From assembly GCA_050084985.1 (NCBI GenBank), contig JBITNC010000001.1, forward strand, positions 56,978,001 to 57,042,000: a DNA stretch of 64,000 nt, written 5' to 3'. The translations under genes were made by a program, and so were the position numbers. Under the pieces are notes generated by a model. It did not search any database. It was not told where the DNA came from and was given only the letters and a program-made list of their open reading frames with translations. How positions within the stretch are numbered: the stretch's first letter is position 1; every line of letters starts with the position of its first letter. Of the stretch, positions 10,489 through 23,100 are shown piece after piece. The stretch comes from Nageia nagi. Lineage: Eukaryota; Pinophyta.

Positions 10489-13366
10489 ATTGTTGACTTT
10501 GGTTGCACTAATCACATATGCTTTGAAAAGGATAAATTTGAGAACTTTCATAATTATAGAAAAGATACAGTTGTGATAGGTGATAACTCTAACCTTGAAG
10601 TCCAAAGAATTAGAAGTGTGTTGATTCACAAGAAGGCTTTGACAATGTACTCTATGTTTTTAAGCTTAAGATGAATCTTCTCTATGTGATCCAAGTTACT
10701 AGAAAAGGGTACTCTTTTGAGTTCGACTCTCAATCCTAGTGCATTAAGAAAGGAATTACCACATTAGTTAAAGGATCAGTGAAAGATGATCTATATATTA
10801 TAGATTAAGTTCTAACAAAGCTGTGTCTTGCTACAAATATGTGCTCTAGAGGTAATCTTTGGAACCAACATTTAAAGCACCTTAACCACAAGTGTATTCA
10901 AGTAATGAAAGGCCAAGAACTTATGAAAGGTTTGCCTTCAATTTCTCCTTCAGTTGGTTATGCAAGAAGTGCATTCTTGATAAGATGCATAGATAAAAGT
11001 TTGAAAAAGATAATGCAACAAGAGCATCTCAACCTCTTCAACTTATGCATTCAAATTTGATAGATCCATTTCAAACTAAGTCACTTGGAGGAGCATCTTA
11101 CATATTCAACTTCATTTATGACTTTAGTAGAATGACCTTTGGGTATCTACTTGAGCACAAATATCAAACCTTTAAGAGTTTTAAGATTTTTAAGGTCTTT
11201 ATTGAGAATCAAACTAACCTTTAAATCAAGATGTTGCGATCAGATAATGCAAAAGAATACAATAGCAATGAGTTCAATGACTATTGTGCTAAGTATGAAA
11301 TCAAAAGGTATTTTACAATTCCTTACACTCCTCAGCAGAATGGTGTTGTCAAAAGGAAACATAGAATTATAGAAATGGCTAGATGCATGTTGGGTAATCT
11401 TTCTAGTTTCTTATGAGGTGAAGCTATGAGTACTGCTATTTACACCTTGAATAGGTGTTCCATAAAATTCATTTAAGGAAAAACTCTTTTTGAAAATGGT
11501 TAGAAAGAAAACCTAACATTTCACACCTTAGGGTGCTTGGTTGTGAAGCAATCTCCTACATTGCTTTTGAGAAAAGGAAGAAGTTAAATAAAATAACTCA
11601 ACAATACATCTTTATAGGTTATGATAGTCAACATAGAAGCTATAGGCTTTTCTCTCTATCTTACAAAGTTATGTTTGTTTCAAAGAATGTAAAATTCAAT
11701 GAACTTCTTAAAAAATCTATTTCTAATGAAGATGTTGATGATCCAGAGGACTCTTTAGTTACACTTAGCTGGTTAGATATTGATGAAGATAAGTCACCTT
11801 AGGAACAAAATTCTTCAACATAAAGGGTAACAAGGAGCATGACCTTGAACAAATATTTATTTGCCAAGATTGACAACAAGCATGAACCTTCAACCTTCAA
11901 AAAAATTTATAAGCATAAGTGTTGGATAGAAGCCATGAAAGTAGAGTATGAGATGCTTACAAAAAATAAAACTTAAGATTTGATTCCTTATCCCAATGAG
12001 AATAATATGATTGGTAATAAATAGATCTTCAAGGTCAAGTTCAATTCTATTGAGGATATTAAGAAATGTAAGGCAAAGTTAGTAGCCAAAGGTTTTATTT
12101 AGAAATATGATCTAGATTATGAGGAAACCTTTATTCCCATGGCAAAGATACTTATTGTGAGAATTATCCTTTCTTTTTACAACTTAAGGATGGAAAGTTT
12201 TTCAACTTGATGTCAAGAGTGCATTTCTGAATGGTGATTTAGATATGGAAATATTCATAAATAAACCAGAAGGGTTCATTATAGAAGGCAAAGATTCCTT
12301 TATGTGTAAGCTAAAGAAATCATTATATGGATTTAAATAAGCACCTAGAGCTTGGTACAGAAAGATTTTAAGGTATTTTACAAACATTGGTTTTTTCAAA
12401 TGTTTTTCTAATTCTAATTTATATGTGCTCGATCAGGGAAAAGATATGGTCTTAATTCTCCTTTATGTGGATAATCTTCTAATAACTGAGAATAATAAAG
12501 AAATCATTCAAGTGTGCATATCCAAACTTAAGGTAATATTTGAAATGATTGATATTGGTCTCTTGCACTACTACCTTGGAATGCAAGTATACTAATATAA
12601 GGATTGTACTTATCTTAGTCAATCTAAGTATATATCAAACATCTTGTAGAAGTTTGGAATGGAAGAGTGTACATATGTTGCGATCCCAGTCTCTCTTAGA
12701 ATCACTATTTTTCTAAACTCCAACTCTCAGTTAGCTGATACTACAGCTTACAAGTAATTAATTGGTAATCTTTTGTATTTGACTATTTTTAGGTTAGATA
12801 TTGCCTTTGCAATGAATGTGATGGCTTGATTCATGTAGAAATTATATGTTGAGCACCTTAATGCTATTAAATAAATTTTGAAGTATGTTACAGAGATTAA
12901 AGATCTTGCTCTCAAGTATTCTAAATTACCCTAATTTATTCTCTTTAGATTCTCATATTCCAACTATGAAGGAGATAGAGATGATAAGAAATCAACATCT
13001 ATGTATGTATTTAGCATTGGTTCAAGTGCTATCTCTTGGGATCCTAAGAAGTAACCTACTATTTCTCTTTTCACCATAGAAGCCAAATACAATTCCATGT
13101 TTGTTGCAATCCAAGAAGCTATTTGGCTAAGGTATCTTCTGAAAGAAATTAGATATGAGCAAGCTGGCTCATCTTTGATTTCTTTAGATAGTCAAGTAGC
13201 TATTTCTTTGGCTAAAAATCTTATGTTTCATCAAAGAACAAAACATGTAAAAATTCATACCCATTTTATCAAGAAGAAGGTTCTTGATGGCATCATACAC
13301 CTGACGTATTATCCATCTACCTTGAAATCTATTGATTTATTTACTAAGCCTCTCTCAAAAGCTTAG
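10489..13366 (+). pseudogene. Copia A1 pol (protease, integrase, RT, RNase H), broken
   Basis: The order of domains is protease, integrase, reverse transcriptase, RNase H, which defines Ty1/Copia. Protease: IVDFGCTNH near 10490, where the usual DSG is DFG. Gag-pre-integrase: NLWNQHLKHLNHKCIQ near 10857. Integrase: LRSDNAKEYNSNEF (11234) keeps the second catalytic Asp, followed by IPYTPQQNGVVKRKHR. Reverse transcriptase: LLYVDNLLI (about 12460), where the catalytic YVDD has become YVDN. RNase H: up to the typical end DLFTKPLSKA with TAG at 13364-13366. More than ten in-frame stops and several frameshifts make it non-functional. Confidence 0.85.
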
Positions 13367-14133
13367 TTATATAAGCTTAGGGATGCTATTAGGTTGGTGA
13401 AGTTGCCCTCAAGGGGGAGTGAAGTTTGAATTCTTATGTTGAATTCATGTTTGTGATGATAAATTCAACCTTAGAAGGATTTTGTACTGTATAATGTTGA
13501 TTTTATTGTACACCTTCATGGTAAGTTCACTCTACGTAAAAAACTTGTACAAATTTTTAAAGCAAAAAGATTATCCAATCTAGCACTATTCAATTATCCA
13601 TATGTGAGGAAATCTTATATGTCTTTTGGCACTATTCAGTTATCCATATGTCAGAAACTCATATGTGCATGCTCTATTTTGTAATAATAATCAACGCATA
13701 TTTTATATACAGCAGGTGATTATAAGTTTTTTGGCTTAGCATCTTCATGATGACTTATAATGCACCATTGATCATTTCATGATGATATTTATGTGATTCA
13801 TCTATCCTAGTTGATATGAATATGTTGCATCTAACTGATCTTGTTATTTGAGCTACTTATGGCTTGCAGATTTCTTTGAGATTGCAAGTTACTTACTTTA
13901 AGTATGCAAGCTCTTGGAGACTCTTCATGACTTTCAATTGGATGACTACTTTATGTACATTGAAATCAGTTGTGGTTAATTATTGTATTTGGCAACATAG
14001 TGAATCTCAAACTAGATCTTTCTTACTTCATAAACATGTAAAAAGTTCTCATTTCTATTGTATATATTTGGAGGAGAACTCTCTTACTTTCTCTCTTCCT
14101 TCTCTCTTTTTCACTCTATCCTAATATTGCATT
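13367..14133 (+). other. 3' untranslated spacer of Copia A1
   Basis: Sequence between the end of pol and the polypurine tract without a usable frame. A recognisably similar spacer lies in A2 (44847-45616); both contain two short repeats of CCATATGTG-like words. Confidence 0.5.
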
Positions 14134-14142
14134 AAGGGGGAG
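14134..14142 (+). promoter_or_regulatory. Polypurine tract of Copia A1
   Basis: AAGGGGGAG directly precedes the 3' LTR start TGTTGGAATG. It is the plus-strand primer for reverse transcription. Confidence 0.85.
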
Positions 14143-14639
14143 TGTTGGAATGTATAATGCATTATTATAAAGGTTATGTAATAATATTTTATATAAGTTC
14201 GCTAATACTTAAAGGTATCATTTGATACCTTAAGTATTTAAGTGAATATGATAATGTACCTTATCCTACACTCCATGTCATGAGCATACCCCTTGGGTAA
14301 AAGGATGTGCATGTCATGCTTTTGTACATTGGATAAAAGGGTGATCCAAAGAGAAATTTTGGCCTATAAATAGAAGGCTCCCTCTTTATGGTCATACCAA
14401 TTTGTAGAGTAAAGTTATGCTATAGGATAGTGTTTAGAAAAAAAGTTTAAGAGGATTGTAAGAGTTCATATTTGTTAAGAAGTGAGATCTAGTTAGTGGA
14501 TGTACTCCTAGTTGGAGGAACCACTTACATCTTGAGTTATCTTTGTGAGATTGCTTTGTAAGTTATTTATATGTTATTTATGAGCTTTCATATGATCTTG
14601 AAAGTTTAGAGTTGTTTAGTTTATACTTCAAATCTCTCA
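14143..14639 (+). repeat. 3' LTR of Copia A1
   Basis: TGTTGGAATG to ATCTCTCA, 497 bp. The hairpin is at 14200-14244 and the TATA box CCTATAAATAGAAGG near 14361. It differs from the 5' LTR by about 43 changes in a hand alignment. Confidence 0.9.
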
Positions 14640-15407
14640 TATCATAAATTCTTACCTTGTATTTGCTCATATGTATTTCCTTATCATGTTCCATGTATTC
14701 CTCACTTCATTCGAGTCCTCCATTCTCCTTCTCACCCTTTCTATTTCAAATTTCTTGACTCTCTCTCTCTCTTTGTCCCTAAAATCCACCTTACTTTCCA
14801 AGGGAAACCCATAGAGAGTCACTTCATACATCTCTTCGGCTATTCTCTTCATAGGTCCTACTTTCAACTTTCTTTGTGCTTATTTAAAGGGATTGAATAA
14901 ACGCTATGCTACAATTATCTCACTTAAGATATAATATTTTCAAATTTAGTTTTAGGATACCATGGAAGAAGCCAAACTCTTCCATGTACTTATCTCTCTA
15001 CCTCTATTTTATGGATATGAAGTTTGGGGAACTAGTTTGAGATATTCTGACCAAGGTTGCATTGAGAGGGTTTTGGTTAATATGCTTTCAAGATCCATTT
15101 GCTTCAAAAGAATTATCCCTCATTCCATCATTATGGTTGAATTTGATGCATATATCTTGTTGGCTCTTTCAGTATTCCATATTATTGAGCTATTGAATAG
15201 AATCCATCTTATGATATCAATAACTCAAAAAGATACCATCTCTTCACTCTCAAATCCTCAATGCAACTTGCAAGAAAATGCATTCATTAATGTTGGTACT
15301 CAGACATCACTTCTCTCCTACAATCCATATGCCTAGAGATATTGAGTGAATTCCTTCCTTTCAACTCTCAAATAGGACCTTTAATCCTTCTACTAGAGAT
15401 AAATTAA
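14640..15407 (+). pseudogene. LINE ORF2 C-terminal remnant, part 1
   Basis: The clearest part is 14962-15336, whose frame contains LPLFYGYEVWGTSLRYSD, then IERVLVNMLSR and IPHSIIMVEFDAY. This is the layout that follows the reverse transcriptase domain in many plant LINE ORF2 proteins. Just upstream (about 14780-14890), LTFQGKPIE and neighbouring residues fit the preceding RT region across frame breaks. The piece continues after the solo LTR at 15912. The assignment rests on remembered family patterns, so confidence is moderate. Confidence 0.5.
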
Positions 15408-15412
15408 AGAAT

Positions 15413-15906
15413 TGTTGGAATGTATAATGCATTATTGTAAAGGTTTGTATTAAATCTTCTATATAAGTTTACTAATACTTAAGGGTATCATTTGATACCT
15501 TAAGTATTTAAGTGAATATAATAATGTAACTTTTCTTACACTCCATGTCATGAGCATGCTTCTTGGGTAAAAAGATGTGCATGTCATGCTTTTGTACATT
15601 AGATAAAAAGGTGATCTAAAGAAGGATTTTGGCCTATAAACAGAAGCCTCTCTCTTTATGATCACACATCAATTGTGGAGTAAAGTTATGCTATAGGATA
15701 AAAGTGTAGGAGTTGAGATTAGGAGAATTGTAAGAGAGTTGTATTTGTGATTGAAGAAAAGATCTAGTTAATGGATGTACTCCTAGTTGGAGGAACCACT
15801 TACATCTTGTGTTGTGAGATTGCTTTGTGAGTTTATTAGAACTTATTGTGAGCTTTCATGTGATCTTGGTTGATTAGGAATTATCTTGTTAGTGTTAGTT
15901 CCTTCA
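15413..15906 (+). repeat. Solo LTR of the Copia A group
   Basis: It starts TGTTGGAATG, ends GTTCCTTCA, and is 494 bp. It carries the U3 hairpin (15470-15514) and the block GGATGTACTCCTAGTTGGAG shared with the A LTRs. It is flanked by a perfect 5-bp target duplication AGAAT (15408-15412 and 15907-15911). No internal sequence adjoins it, so it is the product of LTR-LTR recombination. Its last 60 bp differ from A1/A2, marking a subfamily. Confidence 0.9.
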
Positions 15907-15911
15907 AGAAT

Positions 15912-16400
15912 CAATAAAGAAATATACTAGGCATACCTAAGGACAATTCAGATTGAAATGGAAAAATTGCATTTACCAAAGCTCCTACATTATCTTCAAG
16001 TTTACATCAAACTGGAGAATAATGCTATCGTCATCCTTGATTACATCAAATTACACATAGAACATGGTCTTAGATTCCCTCTTGGCCATACAAGTGTTTG
16101 TTCACACCAACTTTATATCAATAAAGATCATCATATCCCTCGAGACTAGCATATCTGGAGGTTATGTAACATGGAACCAAAGATTGAAGAGTATTTCATA
16201 TTCATTTGCACTATCTACTAATAAATTTAAGGTCAATATCATTGCTTATTCAGAGGTACATACTTTGAAATCATTGAATGAATTACAAAGATCATAAATG
16301 CATCGCACTTTATATTGGAGAAGCCACTTGCCTTAAACATAATATGATTGTTGGTAGATCCTACAACACAACAAGTTCCAAACTAATCCATCCTTTTTTC
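15912..16400 (+). pseudogene. LINE ORF2 C-terminal remnant, part 2
   Basis: Continues the LINE piece interrupted by the solo LTR. The segment around 16150-16210 reads WRLCNMEPKIEEYFIFIC, which fits the C-terminal Cys/His region of plant LINE ORF2. Stops and frame changes are frequent, and the 3' end is not marked by a poly(A). Confidence 0.4.
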
Positions 16401-19400
16401 AACTACAAGAAGCTACGAATCAAAAGTCTAACATGATCCCTAAAGACTCAAATGACTACTTGTTGATGCATTACTTCTAAAATTAGTAGGGTTACTCCCT
16501 ATGGTTGCAATATCATGAGCATTTTTCGACCTCAAATGTTGGGGGAGCCCCTCGACTTTCCATATGCGAACTTTTTCTGCTTCAATAAAACTTGTTGGAA
16601 TTAACACTTTGGAGACCCCTTGCTACATTTTTAAATGTTTACTTCACTCTTACACATTGGAGTCACTTTAGTCACTCCCTTTCTCTTTTTATTTATATTC
16701 TTCTACACTCACATTGGCTATTTTTTTGTCACTCATGGACATTAATATCAATTTTCAAATTTTATTCATAACTAGAAATAACAAGAGGTACATTATATCA
16801 GTAAAAAAATGACTTGAAAGGGGGATTTAAAATGACAAACTTGGGGCATCTTCACTATAATTTGAGTTTTTAAGTAACTCAAAAGCCCAAGTGTATTTTT
16901 CGCACACAACATAAGTTCATTGGAGAACATTTGAGCAAGTTTGGAATGATATATTGTAATCCTATTAGTACATTAATGGAACAAAACTTAAAGTTGATAG
17001 TATATGATGGTAGTCTCATCTGTCACAAGAAGACCTTACATATTTTTTATTAAGACAAGCCTTTTAATATCCTTTTAAACCCAATTGGTTTGTAAGACCT
17101 ATCAAAATTTGTCCATGTATAAATATATAACAATTTTGTATTTGAATGATTATTTGTAACATGATTAAGATGTATAATAAAATCACTAAGCTTGTTTTGG
17201 TTATATTGGCTTAAGAATTTGTGGATCAAGTTGTAATTATAAATATCTTAGTAGGTATTGTCTAATGTCTTTGTGGGTGTCCTATCAAGGTACATGCAAC
17301 AATCTTGTCAAACTCATTGGGTAACTACAAAAAAGGCTCTATCATACTTATGAAGGGAAATCAAATTGTACACTCATTCTCTAAGAACACTTACTTCAAA
17401 TTATTTTGATATCCAAATTCAAGGGAAATCAAATTATTGGAGTCATACTCTAGGACCATCATCTTCAAATTATTGGGATGTCCAAATTCAAGCTAAGCAT
17501 GAGATAAAGATGGGAAATCTACATTTGATTTCCCAACAAACCTATAATTAAAAGCAATCTCTTGGAAATAAAAGAAGCAATCAATTTTAGCAAAATTCGG
17601 TAGAGAAAGCAAAATACATGGTAACTTCATAAGTAATAAGAGAAATATTATCGTTATGAAGAATTCTTGATTACACAAGAGAAACAAGCTCATGCAACAA
17701 AACTTAACGTTGATAACACTTTTGCAATCAAGTTAGCCAAGAACCCTATTTTCCATTATCAAATTAACCATATCAATATCAAATATTAATTGACTCAACA
17801 TCATGTAAAAGTTGGCAATGTACAATTCAAATATTCTTGAACAACAAACAAACAGCTTCACCAAAGTGCTTAGATGAGAGAAGTTTGAGAAATTTTGTAG
17901 CTTTCTCAAATAACATCCCTACGAATGAAGTGGGAAAGTAACTATAATCTTGTACAAAGGTATTTTTGGCATTCTCATTGTGTGTTCTAAAACCTAACCT
18001 GAGAGAAAGACATATTGATGAGGCTTCTATACGAATCATTCTACTCTCCATCTACATACTCCATTTAATCATGTGTCATTTATTAGGGTGAAGAGTCAAA
18101 AAGAACTCCTTCACATAGATGACAATGATTGAGTAAGCATTTGAACACCTAAAGCTCTCCATATGTACCACACTAGTGTTTGCAATATCAAATTTCACCA
18201 AAATACTTTATCATTGAAAGCGATACATGTGGAGTTAGTATCATCATTATGCACACATCTACCTTCATAAGTAAAACCTTGATGGGCAAGAATCTTGTCA
18301 ATTCTATATATAAAGAAAGCAAGCATTAGCAACCATATATCGTGCAAAGGCATTTCCAAATAAAAACATATTATCATATCTTCAAATACTTCCATGAATG
18401 ACGCATCTGTTCATCAAACTAGCAAAAATAAGTTACCAAGTTAATTGGTTATGATTATGAAATCAATTTTCATAATGCTAAAAAAAATTTTATGATGGAT
18501 ACTCAACTTTGCCCACCTAAAAAAGGAGCACATTGTATACTCAATCCATGGGACATCAACAAAAAAATTATAATTCCATTTTAGGTCAATGAAACCGTAT
18601 CTTCCTAATGATTAAAAAACTAAATCCATACAAACAAAAACACAACCAAACTAATGAAGTCTAAAACAAAGCCTGTAAACATCTATACTCATCCTCTAAA
18701 AAGTAAATGAAATTACAATAAACAACATTAAAAATATTTAATTTTACCATTGCAAAAAATAAAATAATTTCCTTAATCTCAAACTTGATAGGATCTTAAT
18801 CCGATGACGGCCTAATTTTTTTGGTGCAGTAGTTTAGATAGACAAATTGAACTTGATATGATGAAAAAGTAACGACCTACTTCCCAATAACAAAGCTGCA
18901 TTCGTTAATGCAAGTTTAGAACTTCATTTCAAACCCTTTAAGACTTAATTAAATGACCCTAAAAAAAACACAAACTAAATCAAAAGAGCACAAAGAAAAT
19001 ATTTCTATGTACAACGGGAATATGCTGAAAATTGCATAATCCAGCAGTCAATGCAAAAAGAATATCCTTAATTATTTGTATAGTGCCTATACTGGTTTCC
19101 TAAACTCTAACATGGTATGTCAAGATTTTCTACCATCAATAGTAACACGATAAATCCGGTTGTATCATGATTGTGTTATTTATCTCTACTCCATGAGATC
19201 ATGGAAATAATGCACTCCCTAAGATGACAAAACTTGAAAAAAGTGCAATAACATTTTTTGTTAGGATGATAAAGTATAATGATGTAGTCGCATCACTGGA
19301 TTCAATCAAATAGATGAAAGAATACAAAAAAATGCATATTGATCACAAACAGCAACAATGCAGACAGCCAAGAAAACAACATGGTTCTGCCTAAAAGGCT

Positions 19401-19971
19401 AAATATGAGACCCTAACCAAGTTATGATTTTCAAAAGCACCAAAGGCAGCTGCAGTGAACTAGCCTAACATGGTCATAGAATCACAAACTGAAGGAGAAA
19501 AATAGTAAAGGCTGAATTCTGATATTTGACTGGTAGCAGGAATGATGGTCTGCACACAACAAAATTGGCAATTTATGCTTAAATCCTGTCCTAGAGAGTA
19601 AGGCAATCACAACTCAATAATCCAAGATAAAAGAGTTCCATGCTTATTGCTAGAAGCTAAACACATGTAGACTCTCTATTATGAATACTTAAACTATAAT
19701 GAAGTGAATATCAAGGAGTTCATCAACATATTTCCAGTTACAATTAGGTAATTGTTTCAATTAAATTGCAGATAGTACAATGCTTTACAATTGTTAATAT
19801 GTACAAATGAAATCCACATCTGGAACAGAGTTATTGACTCCCCATAACTTAAATTATGCCTCCATCCCAAATTCCAGAATGCAATAAAGGTTCTACATGT
19901 TGAATCTACATCTGCTTAACCATCATGAACTTAATTGTGCAATAGTGCACTTAAACCAAGTGAACCACAAG
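16401..19971. other. Gene-free AT-rich stretch downstream of the E2 gene
   Basis: Only short chance frames were seen. The one structured item is the 68-bp tandem duplication at 17355-17492. The part next to 19971 must contain the 3' untranslated region and poly(A) site of the E2 gene, but no canonical AATAAA on the minus strand could be picked with confidence. Confidence 0.5.
17355..17492. repeat. Tandem duplication, unit 68 bp
   Basis: Copies starting GGGAAATCAAATT at 17355 and 17423 both end TCCAAATTCAAG. About three quarters of the positions match. Confidence 0.75.
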
Positions 19972-20102
19972 TCATGGATCTGCATGACCAGCGACTTCCT
20001 CATCACTAGATGCATATTCATCTTCAGTAACTTCTTCATCACTGCTTTGCTCTTCCTGTCTGTTTCCTATATCCTCCGCCTTAGCATATCTTGCACAGTA
20101 TT
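19972..20102 (-). CDS. E2 gene exon 6
   Basis: Codes Glu141 to Pro183 and the TGA stop (19974-19972). Contains [13 protein letters not shown] and the acidic, Ser-rich tail, the part that most distinguishes this subfamily. Acceptor TTTTGCAG. Confidence 0.95.
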
Positions 20103-23100
20103 CTGCAAAATTAACAAGAAAATGCGGGCATGTGATTTTATCCGGAAAGACCACACATTAAAGATATATTATTTTTTATTGCTCTCATGTAAAGAACAAA
20201 AGCTGGGTACAACAGAAAGGAATCTGTGATAGCACAAACCAAAAATTCACATAGGCAGACAGCTACTAATCTGCCAACAACACAGTTGCAAGCAGTAGAA
20301 ATGAAAAAAAAATTCTTACCATAAGTTATGAGGTTCATCTGACAATGAAACTAATTCTGACATGGGATTCAATTTTTTACATATTAGACTTGTCTGAAAT
20401 AATAAACAAAAAAATTACCTTTAACTTTCTGCTCATAGACATTCCTATCACGCATCATCAATGCCGCAGCTTCTCCATTCAAAGGATCAGTTGGATTTGG
20501 ATACAGTAAAAGTTGAGGAAGAAAAACTTCAAATACATTTATGAGATCTGAAACAAAGACAAGTGCAGAATAAGTACATAAAGTTCTGGGTTCCTTACTA
20601 ATATTATCAGATAAAAATTAACAAATGTAAAATAGGCGTTTCACATCAAATGCCACCCCCAAGGAAGGTCTCAAGATAAAATAAATATACTAGATATCAG
20701 GTGGTCAGAAGCTTAAAAGTCTCTCACCAAACATTGGACTCCATGTCTGATTGATTACATCCAGGCAAACAGAACCTGACCTGAAAGACAAATTTACAAA
20801 CAACATTAAGATCCCAGATTAATTAACTGATTTCTCATAAAAATCTCAGTAGTTAAGATCTATTGACATTGTTATTTATTAAATAGTTGGTCAATATCAT
20901 ATATGACATGTGATTATATTGTGCAGGGTCAAAAGTAATAAAGTATACATACATTTCTTCAACATTGGGATGAAAAATCTTATTGACAAAACCTATAGAT
21001 GGAGATTTGTATGGATAGGCATCTGGTAACTCTACACGAACCTTCCAAACCCCCCCTTCATAAGGGCCTGAAAATAATGATCCAAGCAATGAGTTAACTG
21101 ATGGCATAGCAACTTGTCAAGTCTATGAAAATTGAAATAAAATCTGTAGCCACTCATTTACAAAACCATGCAATATATGCAACAACAATTATACTTGTAT
21201 ATTTGTGAAATACTAAGTCATGCATTTACAAGAATGTATCGAGAGTCTAAGAGAACTCATTATCATTGAACCCAAAGTAGGTCATTCTTAGTCAAAAAAG
21301 AATATTGCAGACAAGAATTGTTCCTTGGTCCTTGGAAAACTGCACATATTATGTGTTGATCCTAAAAATGCAATCCGGCTCTTTGCCTTGTGAAAGGGTG
21401 AGGAATTCTGGATTTATTCATATTCACGAACCAATCATCCTTGGATGAATCGATTTTCAGTTGATTCAACCTTTGGTATTATTTATTCAATACGGAGCCT
21501 GGCAAGCCATTTTGAACAATCTAAATGACCATAACTCAAACAAAACTATAATCTGTTGAACAATCAGAATTTCAAGAATATCAGAGACAAATGTTCTTTA
21601 CAGAATTACTCCGTTCATAACCGGCTCTTTGGTTTGGAAATTCAAAACCCCAAATATCAGTATCTCATAATCTTCTTTAAACACATCCCATGGATAGAGA
21701 AGTGAATAGGATCTTGAGCTTCCTGTAGTCTAGTTTTAAACAAGCTGGTCCTGTTTTAGATCTCTAACCAATAAGATTGCACTTCTACCATGTAAAAGGG
21801 TCCAATTTGGATGGGATTCTATCTCTCATAGATAAGATGATATTACCCATTCATTGTAACTCTTGGAACTAAGAATCATGAGGTTTACTTCCCGTAAACA
21901 GAGATGTAGACCCATTAAAAGACTCATTGCAGACAAGAGAAGACAATCTGATTCCAAATTCCATTTTTCGATTTTATCATGACAGTGACATATCCATCAT
22001 AAAAAGATGGAAAATAAAAGAAAAAATGATAAGAGTTACCAAAAGAGATTAAAAGGTTTAAAGTGCAGAAAAGAAATGGAAACGGTATTGCTCGAGGCCA
22101 ACTCGGGCCTCCAACAATTCTGTCGAAAACTAGGAGGACCCCTAGCTCACAACCACCGCTTTCATGTTTCTATCCATTGTTCAGTTGCAAGAGAGCAAAG
22201 GCTATAGTCACGGATATTTCATTCATCATACCATGGAGAATAGGAAACATATAAACAATGTAACCATTTAAGCCAACCAAGGACTTCACGAAAAAATAAA
22301 TGTACAAATGTCACCATTTTCAGTTTGGGCCACAAAAAGAGATATTTCATTACTCAAGCGCAAATGTTGAAAGATCCAACCTCCTGTTTTACATTGATTC
22401 GAGTTGTATATATAGCTTCAGATTTGAAAATATCTACCAACTGTAATATGAATCTAAAAAGAATCAACAAACTACAGCCTATATGCAACTAACTCTAATC
22501 TAACAGAATTATGAAATCTACAACATATCTAAGCTACAACTTGAAATACACAGTTGTAACTTCCTAAATTTATGCTAATGACAATTGTACCCAAACGCAG
22601 CTGAAAAATCTTGTTTACACAAGAATATAAAAATATCGAAAACTTTGTTTAAAATCATTTACAATGCTTGTACAATCTTGTCATACTTGGGAAGTAGAAC
22701 TAAGATTGCCGATTATCTTGACCAATAGACAATAGTTGTTGACTCCAATGGATTTTGGCGAATGGGGTCCGACTTTAGAAAAATGAGTCGTGATATGAAT
22801 CCGCTGGGTTTCAGAAAAGTAGGAGGTGTATTGATTGATCAAACCACTTTCTTGAAGATGCCTTGGTAACAATCTGGCTGCATTCTGAGAGGATGCATAA
22901 AAGATGAAGGCTAGAGGGTTCTGAAATCATTGTAACAATTACAAATCTGCTGGGTTCCGAGAAAGTTCATCCATTTCTAAGTTTACCGCACTTCAGGAAA
23001 ATGCATCACAGAAGAGCACCGTCGAGCTCCAGGAAGATGATTTAGCCATACAACACGGTCAGGCTTCAAGAAAATTCTCTTTCGTCAAGTTGTTACCATT

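Larger units (their letters stand above)
6418..14639 (+). mobile_element. Ty1/Copia LTR retrotransposon, copy A1 (complete, inactive)
   Basis: The element is about 8.2 kb with two LTRs of about 498 bp, a tRNA-Met primer-binding site, a leader of about 2.6 kb, gag, pol and a polypurine tract. Flanks are CATCA (6413-6417) and TATCA (14640-14644), a 5-bp target duplication with one difference. By hand alignment the LTRs are about 91% identical, mostly transitions, so this is an old insertion. Gag and pol are cut by many stops and frameshifts. A second member, A2, lies at 44339-52565 in the opposite orientation. Confidence 0.9.

Noticed and set aside
14667-14867. 66-codon minus-strand frame with charged residues
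   Set aside because: It overlaps a plus-strand reading that better fits LINE ORF2. The charge comes from complementing a TCTC-rich stretch.
22740-23100. Loosely repeated CTGGGTTYC-GAGAAA words in E2 intron 2
   Set aside because: Spacing is irregular and matches are short; not convincing as a tandem repeat or coding array.
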